DNA of 64,000 nt from Silene conica (lineage: Eukaryota > Streptophyta > Magnoliopsida > Caryophyllales > Caryophyllaceae). The notes beneath the pieces are model-generated. The model worked only from the letters and a program-made list of their open reading frames with translations. It was not told where the DNA came from and did not search any database. This document shows, piece after piece, positions 1 to 10,204 of this stretch; the first letter of the stretch is position 1, and the number at the start of each line of letters is the position of its first letter. The stretch lies in NCBI GenBank assembly GCA_029255685.2, contig CM055314.2, forward strand, positions 44,040,772 to 44,104,771, given 5' to 3'. The position numbers and the translations under genes are program-made.

Positions 1-1184
1 CTGCACTTCCTCCCATACAACGCCTCAAAATGAGCTATCTTGATGCTAGCATGATAGCTGTTGTTATAAGAAAATTTTATCAAATCAAGTCTGTCCTCCC
101 AAGATCCTCCAAACTCTAGTACACAAGCCCACAACATATCCTCCAGTGTCAGGATAGTCCTCTCAGTCTGACCATCAGTTGTTGGATGGAATGCAGTACT
201 CATCTTCAAAGTAGTTCCCATCAATGTCTGTAACTCTTGCCAAAACTTAGAGATGAACCTGGAATCACGATCAGAAACAATGTCCTTAGGGACACCATGA
301 AGCTTCACCACATGCTTAACGTAAGCCTTGGCCAATTCAGCCTTACTCCAAGTCTTCTTCATTGGTATGAAATGGGCCGACTTAGTCAACCTGTCAACTA
401 TCACCCAAATCATGTCATTCCCTCTCGAAGTCCTAGGTAAGCGCACGATGAAATCCATTGATATGCTCTCCCACTTCCGCTCAGGTACATCAAGTGGTTG
501 TAACTTCCCTTGCGGCCTCTAATGTTCTCCCTTCACTCTCTGACATACCAAACATCTAGAGACAAACTCAGCCACCTTCTGCTTCATTTTTGGCCACCAG
601 AATGCTTTCTTCAGGTCTTTATACAGCTTATCCCCTCCAGGATGAACGGAATAAGGTGTAGAACAAGCTTCGACCAGAATCTTTCTCTTCAATTCCTCGT
701 CATCAGGTACACACCATCTCCCATCAAATCTCAAACTATCATCACTGTAAATCCCGAACTTAGAATATGGCTCGGTATCACTAGCTTTGTTCACTGCCTC
801 ACGCCACTTCTGAATTCTTGGATCACTCTTCTGGCGCTCTCAGATCTCGGAATATAACTCCGGCTCAATCGTCAAATCCCCCATGGTCTCGCCCTTCCTT
901 ATCACTGCGATTCGCATCTGTCCCAACTCACGATACATACTCAACCTGGACATAGTTGTGCATAGAGCATGAACAGACTTCCTACTCAATGCATCAGCCA
1001 CAACATTAGCCTTTCCTTCCTTGTACAGAATTTCCATGTCATAATCTCCGATAAGCTCGATCCATCTCCTTTGGCGCATGTTTAGTTCCCTCTGAATATA
1101 GATATACTTCAGGCTCTTATGATCGGAATACACTTTGAATGTAGCTCCATAAAGATAATGTCGCCACAGCTTAAGTGCAAAAAC
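1..1184 (-). pseudogene. G2 RNase H C-terminal part and integrase (broken)
   Basis: Read on the minus strand from 1184, it continues the RNase H domain (motif SDHKSLKYI, then NMRQRRW), a linker, the HHCC zinc-binding domain of integrase (HPGGDKLYKDL, then CLVCQRVK near 530-560) and the integrase core. In the core I can read VIVDRL with the first catalytic Asp near 370, VSDRDS with the second near 280, and TAFHPTTDGQTER leading to the catalytic Glu near 150. Integrase inserts the cDNA copy into host DNA. In-frame stops at 842-840 and 521-519 break the protein. The C-terminal tail is outside the window. Confidence 0.88.
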
Positions 1185-1300
1185 TGTGGGGAATAATGCA
1201 TGTATTCGCCCTAAACTTGCAGGAATATAATGAAAATTACAGTTGTGATTATTGTCATAAGATTAATAAAAACATGAAAAAGAATACAACTGATCCGATT

Positions 1301-1624
1301 ATGGATAGGGCATTCATTCATCATTTTAAGACAAGATCAATGGGGCAATTTTTATTAGCTATGATTGTAATATGGCTAGTATTTTGTCTATTAAAGATTC
1401 GTTGGGCCTTAAGACCTTGGGCTAATACAAAAATATCAAGAAACGAATCAAGTCCAAGGAGGGGAATACGTAAGAAGACTCGGCCCATGGACCGTAGGGT
1501 GCTCGGACACGGCCGTGTATGTGCTCGGGCTTCGAGTAGGGTGGCTCGGCCATCTTGGGTTCTTATTAGGATTTGGAGTATATTTAATTATTTTGTTATT
1601 TTTTTATTATCTTTATTAAGTTAG
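1301..1624 (+). CDS. LTR-embedded ORF with two hydrophobic segments (5' LTR copy)
   Basis: A 107-codon ATG frame in U3. Residues 17-31 are strongly hydrophobic (FLLAMIVIWLVFCLL), then comes a Lys/Arg-rich linker with RRG and KKTR, then a second hydrophobic C-terminus (residues about 91-107, IWSIFNYF onward). It is the duplicate of the tail of the A1 reading frame at 4067-4390. In the 5' LTR it lies upstream of the TATA box, so the element's own promoter would not transcribe it here. I recognise no known family. Conservation in A2 and S2 is the main support. Confidence 0.45.
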   Translation: MDRAFIHHFKTRSMGQFLLAMIVIWLVFCLLKIRWALRPWANTKISRNESSPRRGIRKKTRPMDRRVLGHGRVCARASSRVARPSWVLIRIWSIFNYFVIFLLSLLS

Positions 1625-1862
1625 TTATAATTAGGAAAGTTTGTTAAGGTTGTTTCCTAGTTAGTTACAAGTTTGTTATTTAATTAAGTTATCCTAGGGT
1701 TGTTAGGATTAGTTATTTTAATCCTTTAAACAACCTAGATAGAGTTAAGATTTAATAAGGATTAATATTGATCCAATTAGATAGATTTTAGGATTCCCAT
1801 TCCGAGTCAGATTTCGAGTTGTTCACTCGAGTGGGATGTGTGCTTGGGACGTGTGACTCTAT

Positions 1863-1870
1863 TATAAATA
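1863..1870 (+). promoter_or_regulatory. TATA box of A1 5' LTR
   Basis: TATAAATA, about 570 bp into the LTR and followed by GAGCAC. The same position is conserved in the A1 3' LTR (4629-4636), S2 (42728) and A2 (TATATAAA, 59578), which fits the start of R for this superfamily. Confidence 0.7.
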
Positions 1871-2341
1871 GAGCACATCGCCTTTCTTGTTTCACAGTTA
1901 ATTATCAAATCAATAAAATTCACAAGTTTTCTTTTTAAGGCTTTCTTAAAGAAATCTCAAGGACTCATCGAGTGTTGATCCGAACCGTTAATATTTGTCG
2001 CGTTTCAAGTATTAGCAAGATTTACAAACTATAGGTCTAGGGAGTAAATCACCATTGTTTGAACTATAGGTCTAGGGCAAACAAATATCCTTCTACCTTG
2101 GGGATACACCTCAAGACCGTCACAACTACAAAAACAACCATCACCACCATAACCACCGACGGACCACCACCAACGACATAATCATCACCACCGTTCATCA
2201 TCCATCGTTCATCCTTATTTCAAGATTCATCCAAGATTGTTCTTTATTTATCCTATTTCGTTATTTCGTTCAAGATTGTTCTAAAAGATTCCAAGAAGGC
2301 TGCCGCGGACGATTTCTTTGTTCAAGAATTCTTATCATAAG

Positions 2342-2353
2342 TGGTATCAGAGC
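2342..2353 (+). other. A1 primer binding site (tRNA initiator Met)
   Basis: TGGTATCAGAGC lies four bases after the LTR end and matches the 3' end of plant initiator-Met tRNA, which primes minus-strand DNA synthesis. Confidence 0.9.
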
Positions 2354-2389
2354 TTCGGCTCTTGATTTTCTTTATCTTCAAGACGATCC

Positions 2390-4390
2390 ATGGAGGGAGT
2401 TACTATGGAAGGCGTAAGGTTCAAGGGGGAGACCGAGATTAGGGTTCCAAGGCCAATTTCAAGAAACCTAATGCTACGTAACCTACAAGTTCAAGCCGAC
2501 TCAATCTCAATCGATCAAAGAAACCAAATCTTCCATACTAAGTGCCAAGTGCAAGACAAGTGGTGTAGAAAGATTATCGATGGAGGTAGTTGTGCAAACA
2601 TTGCTTCCGAGGAGATGGTGTCCAAACTTGATCTAACCACTACCACACATCAAAACCCATACTTATTGCATTGGTTAGATGATGGGAGTGCTATAAGAGT
2701 AACGAGACAGGTTAGGGTGGGAATCACCATGGGATCATATCAAGACAGCATAGTATGCGATGTAATACCTATGGAGGCATGTCATATCCTATTGGGTCGA
2801 CCTTGGCTGTTCGATAGAGATGTTTTGCATCGAGGAAGGACCAACGAGTATGAGCTAATGAATGAGGGTAAGAAGATCATTCTAAAACCAATGACTCCAC
2901 AAGCTATACGAGATATGAATACCGAGAGAAGCAAAAGGCGTAGTCTTCCTGTGAGTACGAAGGAAAGGAGAAAAGGACGAGCCATAGAGGGAGACAAAAG
3001 GATGGATGCATTAGGAGGATTAGGAAGGGAAAAGGAGCACCCATTAGTTTTGGTTCCAAGGGCTGCACTTCCTATTCAGGCCGTTGATAGGAGCGACCAG
3101 ATCAAGGAGTTACACGTGGGGACTAAAGCGAGAGGTGATAGGCTGAAACGAGGGCTATTAGGTCCGATCCATTCCAAATTCAAACGAACCAAACCATTAT
3201 CCAGTAAGAGAACATACAAATCTGTCTCAAAATCATACATAGATAGAACACGGTGTGGGGTAAAGAATTATGGTAAGGAGTATGCTTTGGTTGCGAATGA
3301 GGGTTGTATACGGAGGTTCGTAGAGCATAGGAAGTCCAAACCATTGGAATCCAAGGGGTTGATGAGGGAACGCGTGGGGGAGGAGTCGTTGGTGTCAGGC
3401 GTGACCAAGAAGAAGCTAGGGTTAGTGACGGTTGAACGGGCATCAACTAGGGAAGAGCGGATCAGGAAGTTGTTGTCAGGATGTGTTTCAATCAATTCTA
3501 AACCTAAGTATGTCGGTCCAGGGCTGATCCAAACACTATACAACTCACTTTTAGAAGCGTCGATATATCAAGTTCTACATCAGCCTATAGGTGAGGTAAT
3601 GGTCAGAGTCGTGGTGGAATTAATGGGGGTTGAAGTCACCGAGAGAAACCATGAGGAGAAGGGGGTGCCTAAGTTGGCCGAAAGTGTGTGTAGGGAGTCT
3701 AAGCTAATAGTTCGACCACGGGCAGCAACAAGCTTGAACGAGATCAAAGGATTGTTATTGGGTGCTAGCTTGGGTCGGTCCAGATCAAGGGGAACGGCGT
3801 TTGGTTTGAGTAAAGGGGATTACAAGTCTCCTTTGGATAAGAGTATAGGCCGTTTTCTTGGAGAGGGTAACCGTGTTGAGGAAGAGTTGACCTTGGTGAT
3901 ACGTGAAGGTGCTAAGAAGCGTAGCCATGGGGATCGAGGTCCAAGAATAATGTCCCAACCAGTTTTTGTGATTACAGGTAATATGTCCCGGGATCAAAGG
4001 TTCTTGAACATTAAACATCAAGAATTGAGGTCAATTCTCTTTAAAGGAGGAGGGGATGATCCGATTATGGATAGGGCATTCATTCATCATTTTAAGACAA
4101 GATCAATGGGGCAATTTTTATTAGCTATGATTGTAATATGGCTAGTATTTTGTCTATTAAAGATTCGTTGGGCCTTAAGACCTTGGGCTAATACAAAAAT
4201 ATCAAGAAACGAATCAAGTCCAAGGAGGGGAATACGTAAGAAGACTCGGCCCATGGACCGTAGGGTGCTCGGACACGGCCGTGTATGTGCTCGGGCTTCG
4301 AGTAGGGTGGCTCGGCCATCTTGGGTTCTTATTAGGATTTGGAGTATATTTAATTATTTTTTTATTTTTTTATTATCTTTATTAAGTTAG
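2390..4390 (+). CDS. A1 protease / linker / LTR-encoded tail (gag lost)
   Basis: Open frame of 666 codons from an ATG about 35 bp after the primer site region. Residues 45-170 are the gypsy-type aspartic protease region: HTKCQVQDKWC, active-site IIDGGSC (Asp64, with Gly65 where Ser or Thr is usual) and the second strand LLGRPWLFDRD. Residues 170-550 are a basic, low-complexity linker I cannot assign. LRSILFKGGGDD (about 545-556) is encoded over the polypurine tract. From residue 556 the protein is encoded by the 3' LTR and has two hydrophobic segments. The gag and zinc knuckle seen in A2 are missing, apparently by a deletion between leader and protease. A 2-kb frame surviving after that deletion is notable. 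No RT or integrase. Confidence 0.75.
   Translation: MEGVTMEGVRFKGETEIRVPRPISRNLMLRNLQVQADSISIDQRNQIFHTKCQVQDKWCRKIIDGGSCANIASEEMVSKLDLTTTTHQNPYLLHWLDDGSAIRVTRQVRVGITMGSYQDSIVCDVIPMEACHILLGRPWLFDRDVLHRGRTNEYELMNEGKKIILKPMTPQAIRDMNTERSKRRSLPVSTKERRKGRAIEGDKRMDALGGLGREKEHPLVLVPRAALPIQAVDRSDQIKELHVGTKARGDRLKRGLLGPIHSKFKRTKPLSSKRTYKSVSKSYIDRTRCGVKNYGKEYALVANEGCIRRFVEHRKSKPLESKGLMRERVGEESLVSGVTKKKLGLVTVERASTREERIRKLLSGCVSINSKPKYVGPGLIQTLYNSLLEASIYQVLHQPIGEVMVRVVVELMGVEVTERNHEEKGVPKLAESVCRESKLIVRPRAATSLNEIKGLLLGASLGRSRSRGTAFGLSKGDYKSPLDKSIGRFLGEGNRVEEELTLVIREGAKKRSHGDRGPRIMSQPVFVITGNMSRDQRFLNIKHQELRSILFKGGGDDPIMDRAFIHHFKTRSMGQFLLAMIVIWLVFCLLKIRWALRPWANTKISRNESSPRRGIRKKTRPMDRRVLGHGRVCARASSRVARPSWVLIRIWSIFNYFFIFLLSLLS
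4043..4056 (+). other. A1 polypurine tract inside the reading frame
   Basis: AAAGGAGGAGGGGA ends at the base before the 3' LTR. It primes plus-strand synthesis and at the same time encodes Lys-Gly-Gly-Gly-Asp of the A1 frame. A2 has the equivalent AAGGGGGAGGGGA. Confidence 0.85.
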
Positions 4391-5083
4391 TTATAATTAG
4401 GAAAGTTTGTTAAGGTTGTTTCCTAGTTAGTTACAAGTTTGTTATTTAATTAAGTTATCCTAGGGTTGTTAGGATTAGTTATTTTAATCCTTTAAACAAC
4501 CTAGATAGAGTTAAGATTTAATAAGGATTAATATTGATCCAATAAGATAGATTTTAGGATTCCCATTCCGAGTCAGATTTCGAGTTGTTCACTCGAGTGG
4601 GATGTGTGCTTGGGACGTGTGACTCTATTATAAATAGAGCACTTTCTTGTTTCACAGTTAATTATCAAATCAATAAAATTCACAAGTTTTCTTTTTAAGG
4701 CTTTCTTAAAGAAATCTCAAGGACTCATCGAGTGTTGATCCGAACCGTTAATATTTGTCGCGTTTCAAGTATTAGCAAGATTTACAAACTATAGGTCTAG
4801 GGAGTAAATCACCATTGTTTGAACTATAGGTCTAGGGCAAACAAATATCCTTCTACCTTGGGGATACACCTCAAGACCGTCACAACTACAAAAACAACCA
4901 TCACCACCATAACCACCGACGGACCACCACCAACGACATAATCATCACCACCGTTCATCCTTATTTCAAGATTCATCCAGGATTGTTCTTTATTTATCCT
5001 ATTTCGTTATTTCGTTCAAGATTGTTCTAAAAGATTCCAAGAAGGCTTCCGCGGACGATTTCTTTGTTCAAGAATTCGTATCA
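4057..5083 (+). repeat. A1 3' LTR
   Basis: 1027 bp, TGATCC...GTATCA. It encodes the last 111 residues of the A1 frame (stop 4388-4390), then TATAAATA at 4629-4636. Short indels separate it from the 5' copy, for example loss of eight bases after GAGCAC. Confidence 0.95.
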
Positions 5084-5976
5084 ACAACCTTGGGTCCTTG
5101 CTTGAATAGGCCTAAGAACAGGAATTAAAGCAAATTCCCTCCTATAACTTGCACCCAAGACTTTGTTAGAGATGATGCCGCGTGTGCTAGAAAATAACTC
5201 TCCAATTGCCTTGCAATATGGGGAGAGCCTTTGAGGTTTTAGATGTGAAATCTGAGTTTTGGGAGAAGAATGCTCTCAAAACCCTAATTGTGAGAATTGT
5301 GATTCAACAGTTACTGACATAAGGAGAATGACTCTCCTTATGTAGCATCTAGGTCGGTCGGCCGAATTGGGTTGGGTGAGTGTGGGCTTTATCCACTCTT
5401 ACCTTATCCCTTTGCGTGATTTGACCCAATTAGCTAAATATTATTCGCGGGATTTTATTATAAATCGCATACGTGTTATCAGGTATTAATGTAGTCGATG
5501 TATTAATAATGGCCTGATAAAATTACGAAATTGTATAGTTACCCAAGTTAATATAACTGTTTATATTAATACGCGAATACAATATTTAATTAAATATAAC
5601 CGTTTATATTTAATTTACATATTAATCATGTAATCCGTGTTAGCTAAAATTATTTAATCCGTATTAAATAATAATCTCAACATCTTATTGACCAATTTAA
5701 TAGTCAATACCTCTGACTAACTGTTTAGTCATATCCGGCATAAATGTGACTGTATTTTCATACCTTCACATTTCTCAAACGTATCCTATAAGTGTGACGT
5801 ATAGGGACCAGTTGATCACCGCCATCCGTATGACAATAACGTCAAACTTATCTAGCAAGCCAACCGTTATTGATAAACGTGGATCAACTGGTAATAATAC
5901 TGAAGTATGCCCTTGTGATCCTTAAAGAGATTTAATAAGTCATTGTACTTAATTGTCAAGGACACCAGCCCCAACA

Positions 5977-6838
5977 ATCTCCCACTTGTCCGTACAAGGG
6001 TATGTGCAATGACGTTATCACACTACATGTGGAGGACACAAGCTCCAACAAACTCCCACTTGTCCGTACAAGTGTAGGTGCGATAACCGATTCTCATATC
6101 CTTTTAAAATTTCTCCCACTCAATGTAAGACAATTTGCAAATCCGTATTCGCAAAGGTCGTATCTTACAAGCGATCTGTATCAAGAGTGGTTTCCCCGAC
6201 TAGAGAGTAACTTAATTGATAAAACGAATCTGTATTCGAGCATGGCCATGCATTTCAGTTACTACTCCTCGAGTGGCCCTGAGAAATGATAAAATCCTGA
6301 TAAGGGTTTGGATATTTCCCTCAACTCGAACCCTGCCGATATCGCGCAGCATGAAATAACCCAGAAAAAATCCTCTTGGCCCCTGTTACGATGACCGTGG
6401 GAAAGAAACCAAAGTTACCCAAAATCTGCCTTAATCTCAAGAGACAGTTGAAAGTCAAAAGACTCGACTCTAAGGAACACTATGGAGGTCCTATCCACGA
6501 CCTGGCACCCAATGTTATAAAACATTTAGGACTCCATAACGTTGTCACGGGGTGTCCTACGAGATATCCGTATAACTCGCCTTTGTGATTGGTCAGTCAT
6601 CCGCGTGACTTATGGCTCGTTGAACCCACCATCAACCAACGTCACAAAATGATTACCTGAGTTATCAGCTCAAGTGGGTAATCAAGGACTAAAACGATGT
6701 AATGTTATTCAGTTCACTTTGTGGTGTTCAAAATTGGCGTACAATTCCACATGAAAAACAAAACATTATATATCATAACAATGAGGTTGAATAGAGTACA
6801 CGAGAAAATGAATTATTACATGAATTCATAAAAGAGTA
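5977..6838 (-). other. C1 3' untranslated region with duplicated polypurine-tract segment
   Basis: Lies between the RNase H stop and the 3' LTR of minus-strand C1. The polypurine tract touches the LTR (CTCCCACTTGTCC on the plus strand, about 5979-5991). A second imperfect copy of the LTR-edge plus tract segment lies at about 6034-6072. C2 lacks about 450 bp of this region between two GGAGG motifs, so C1 probably keeps the ancestral arrangement. No coding sequence seen. Confidence 0.75.
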
Positions 6839-8218
6839 CTACAACTTAGGAACACATCTAATTCCCATGGAATGAATGTGCCCTTCATGCTTATCACGTG
6901 GTAATGCTTTAGTGAGAGGATCAGCTATGTTGTCATCCGTAGCGATCTTATCAATGAAAATCTCCTTTTGCTCCACGTAATCTCTTATTAGATGAGCTTT
7001 CCGTTGTACATGTCTAGCGTTGTTGCTAGACTTATGCTCCTTAGCTTGGAAGATGGCACCTTTATTATCACAATAAACGGTGATTGGGTCATTCGAACTA
7101 GGCACTACTGATAGTCCTTGTAAGAATTGACGCATCCATATCGCTTCCTTAGCTGCTTCTGAGGCGGCATAGTACTCGGACTCAGTCGTAGAATCTGCTG
7201 TAACACTCTGTTTAGAACTTTTCCAGCTGACAGCAGCGCCATTAAGAGTAAAAACGAATCTAGACTGAGATTTCGAGTCATCTCGATCCGTTTGGAAGCT
7301 AGCATCTGCGTAACCCGTGGCGCAGAGCGTTGAGTCACCTCCATAAGTCAATCCCCAATCTTTAGTCCTCCGTAGGTACTTAAGAATGTTTTTCACGGCC
7401 ATCCAGTGTTGTTCACCTGGATGAGCTTGGAATCGACTGGTCATACTCAATGCATATGCAACGTCTGGACGTGTGCATATCATGGCATACATGATTGATC
7501 CTATTGCTGAAGCGTAAGGAATCCGTCTCATGCGCTCTTTCTCTTCCAATGTCTTAGCTTCTTGAGACTTGCTCAAGTGAAGCCCAGTAGTCATAGGAAG
7601 GAACCCTTTCTTGGAGTTCGTCATGCTGAATCTCTCTAGAATCTTATCTATGTAAGACTCCTGGCTGAGAGACAACATCCGTCGTGATCTATCCCTGTAG
7701 ATACGGATGCCCAAAATTCTTTGTGCCTCTCCCAGATCTTTCATCAGGAAATGGTTTTTCAACCATGCTTTAACCGAAGAAAGGAGAGGTATGTCATTCC
7801 CAATCAAGAGTATGTCGTCGACATACAGTACTAGGAATACAATCTTGCTCCCACTCGACTTGATATAGAGACATGATTCCTCGACTGATCGAACGAATCC
7901 ATTCTCTTTTATCACTTGGTCGAAGCGATGATTCCAACTCCGCGATGCTTGCTTAAGTCCATAGATGGAACGCTTAAGCTTGCAAACCTTCTTAGGATGT
8001 GCTGGATCAATAAAACCCTCGGGTTGAACCATGTACAACTCTTCCTCCAAATAACCGTTTAAGAAGGCGGTTTTAACGTCCATCTACCATATTTCATAGT
8101 CATGAAATGCGGCGATCGCTAAGATAATCCGAATGGAACGTAGCATGACCACGGGTGCAAAGATCTCATCGTAGTGCAAGCCTGGCACTTGGGTGAAACC
8201 TTTAGCAACTAGTCTTGC
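6839..8218 (-). pseudogene. C1 reverse transcriptase and RNase H
   Basis: Copia RT followed by RNase H, read leftward. Visible are KGFTQVPGLHYDEIFAPV (just before 8100), MDVKTAFLNGYLEEELYMV, the catalytic YVDD (VLYVDDILLIGN), YGLKQASRSW, MTSRFQAHPGEQHW, and the RNase H motifs DSTTESEYYAASEA and YCDNKGA, ending near CVPKL at 6839. Two stops separate it from upstream domains: one where integrase runs into RT (about 8219) and TAG in place of the CAA of the C2 copy just before MDVKTAFL (about 8085). From MDVKTAFL on, the 414 codons are uninterrupted. Confidence 0.92.
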
Positions 8219-10204
8219 CTAATGGATATCTTGTTTACCTTCCACGGCATGCTTTATTTTGTAAAGCCATTTGCATTGAAGGGGGCGTACCTTTGCAGGT
8301 AGGTCCACAAGATCCCACACGTTGTTCTCATACATGGAGTCCATCTCGGATTGCATGGCTTCTAGCCATAGCTTTGAGTCAGAACTGGTCATGGCACCTT
8401 TATAGGTTGTGGGTTCATTACCCTCTAGGAGTAAGACGTCATCCATATCATGTTCCTCGACCATACCAATGTATCTGTCCGGAGGAATGGAGACTCTTCC
8501 CGACCTCCTAGGTTCCTCAGGAATATCTACCGCAGCCTCGGTTGAAGGAACTGTTTCCTCCAATGGTTGCTCGGTAGTTGGTTCTTGAACCTCCGATAAA
8601 TCGAAGGTTCTATTACTCGACTTGTTCTCGAGAAATTCTTTCTCTAAGAACGTCGCACTAGCCGCAACAAAAACACGTTGTTCGGTTGGCGAGTAGAAGT
8701 AATGACCAAAAGTTCCCTTTGGATAGCCTATAAAGTATGTCTTGACCGATCGCGGGCCGAGCTTATCCTCGTGTCTCCACTTGACATAAGCCTCGCAACC
8801 CCAAACCCGAATAAAGGACAAGTTAGGGACCGTTCCCTTCCATAATTCGAATGGAGTCTTGTCAACAGCTTTAGACGGACTTCGGTTAAGTATTAGAGCG
8901 GCCGACAAAAGAGCATAGCCCCACAATGAATCAGGCACAACGGTGTGACTCATCATGGATCGAACCATATCGAGTAGAGTTCGATTTCTCCGTTCGGACA
9001 CACCATTTAATTGTGGTGTTCTAGGTGGAGTCAACTGTAGCACGATGCCACAGTCTTTAAGGTGTTGATCAAACTCGTGTGAAAGATACTCACCACCACG
9101 ATCAGAACGTAGTGCTTTAATCTTTCTACCCAGCTGGTTCTGTACCCGATTCTGGTATTCTTTGAACTTGTCAAATGATTCACTTTTGTGCTTCATTAAG
9201 TAGACATAGCCATATCTACTCAAATCATCCGTGAAAGTGATGAAATACCTATAGCCTTCTCGTGCGTTGATCGACATAGGGCCACATACGTCCGTATGTA
9301 TGAGTCCTAATAGGTCGGCAGCGCGCATTCCAACACCTTTGAAGGAAATACGAGTCATCTTAGCGATGAGACATGATTCACACGTGCCATATGATTCGAA
9401 ATCAAAGGGCGAGATAGCTCCATTCTGTATGAGTTGTTTCACGCGTTTCTCATTTATGTGTCCCATACGACAATGCCATAGGTAAGTTTGATCTTTGTCA
9501 CCTACCTTTAATCTCTTGTTATTCACATGTAATATCTCGGTGGTTTGATCTAAAACATAAATTCCATTCATGGAAACTGCCTTGCCATAAATCATATTGT
9601 GTAAGGAGAAAATACAGCTATTATTCTCTATTACAAATGAAAAACCGAGTTTGTCAAGCGCAGAAACTGAAATAATGTTTTTGGACAAACAAGGAACATA
9701 ATAACAATTATATAAAGATAACTCGAATCCACTTGGAAGCTGGATCACGTATGTTCCCCTCGAGATTGCAGCAACACGTGCTCCATTCCCGACACGCAGG
9801 TCAACCTCACCCTTGATTAGCGGTTCTTGGTTTCGGAGGCCCTGCACATGATTACATAGATGAGAAACACAACCAGTATCTAGTACCCAAGTTCCGTAAC
9901 TTGCATGGTTAATCTCAATCATGTGAATAAAAGAAGAAGAAGACATACCAACAGGAGTAACGCGGCCTGCCTTAATGTCCTCACGATACACGGGGCATGA
10001 GCGCCTCCAATGCCCAGTCTTGTGGCAATGGTGACATTCCATGCTAGTATCCTTGCTCTTTGTTTTGCCCTGTGAGTTGCTTGACTCACCTGGCCCACTC
10101 TTAGTAAATCCTGACTTCTTAAACTTGGGCTTGCCTACTGTTAGGTCGCCCTGAGCTTTAGCTTTACCCTTACCCTTACCCTTACTAGAAATCATGAGAA
10201 ACAT
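8219..10204 (-). pseudogene. C1 zinc knuckle, protease, integrase and RT start
   Basis: Continuous 661-codon section of the copia polyprotein. Residues 57-70 hold the nucleocapsid zinc knuckle CHHCHKTGHWRRSC (complete CCHC). Asp109 is in the protease active site WVLDTGCVSHLC, where the usual third Gly is Val. About 243-285 is the integrase HHCC domain (LWHCRMGH... CESCLIAKM). The core follows with HTDVCGP, TFTDDLSRYGY and SDRGGEY, then the RT N-terminus. It ends in a stop where C2 reads AAG. The 5' joint to gag is shifted by one extra T near 10195. Confidence 0.92.

Larger units (their letters stand above)
1291..2337 (+). repeat. A1 5' LTR
   Basis: 1047 bp, TGATCCGATT...CTTATCA. U3 holds an open frame (1301-1624). 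A TATA box at 1863 starts the presumed R region. Further on, CTATAGGTCTAGGG occurs twice (about 2030 and 2065), followed by a CCA/CAC-rich stretch. It is longer than the 3' LTR by short indels near 1877 and 2190. Confidence 0.95.
1291..5083 (+). mobile_element. A1: non-autonomous LTR element (protease only) inserted in C1 LTR
   Basis: Bounded by TGATCC...GTATCA and flanked by the duplication ACAAC (1286-1290 and 5084-5088). LTRs are 1291-2337 and 4057-5083, with a primer binding site at 2342 and a polypurine tract at 4043-4056. The 1.7-kb interior has no RT, RNase H or integrase. Compared with A2 it has also lost nearly all of gag, leaving protease, a linker and the LTR-encoded tail in one open frame. 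It depends on a partner element for mobility. The LTRs differ by only a handful of substitutions and two short indels by eye, so the insertion is recent. Confidence 0.95.
1185..5976 (-). repeat. C1 3' LTR, split by A1
   Basis: Begins TGTGGGGAAT and ends AGCCCCAACA on the plus strand. It matches the C1 5' LTR at 13524-14517 along its whole length once 1291-5088 is removed. The A1 break lies after the 106th base. The terminal bases here are the intact TG...CA. Confidence 0.95.

Noticed and set aside
1301-1624. Envelope gene interpretation of the LTR-encoded hydrophobic tail
   Set aside because: Too short, no signal peptide or cleavage site seen, and no sequence resemblance to any envelope family that I can recognise.
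2342-2353. tRNA gene suggested by initiator-Met tRNA complementarity at many sites
   Set aside because: Only the 3'-terminal 12-13 bases match and always at an LTR border; these are primer binding sites.
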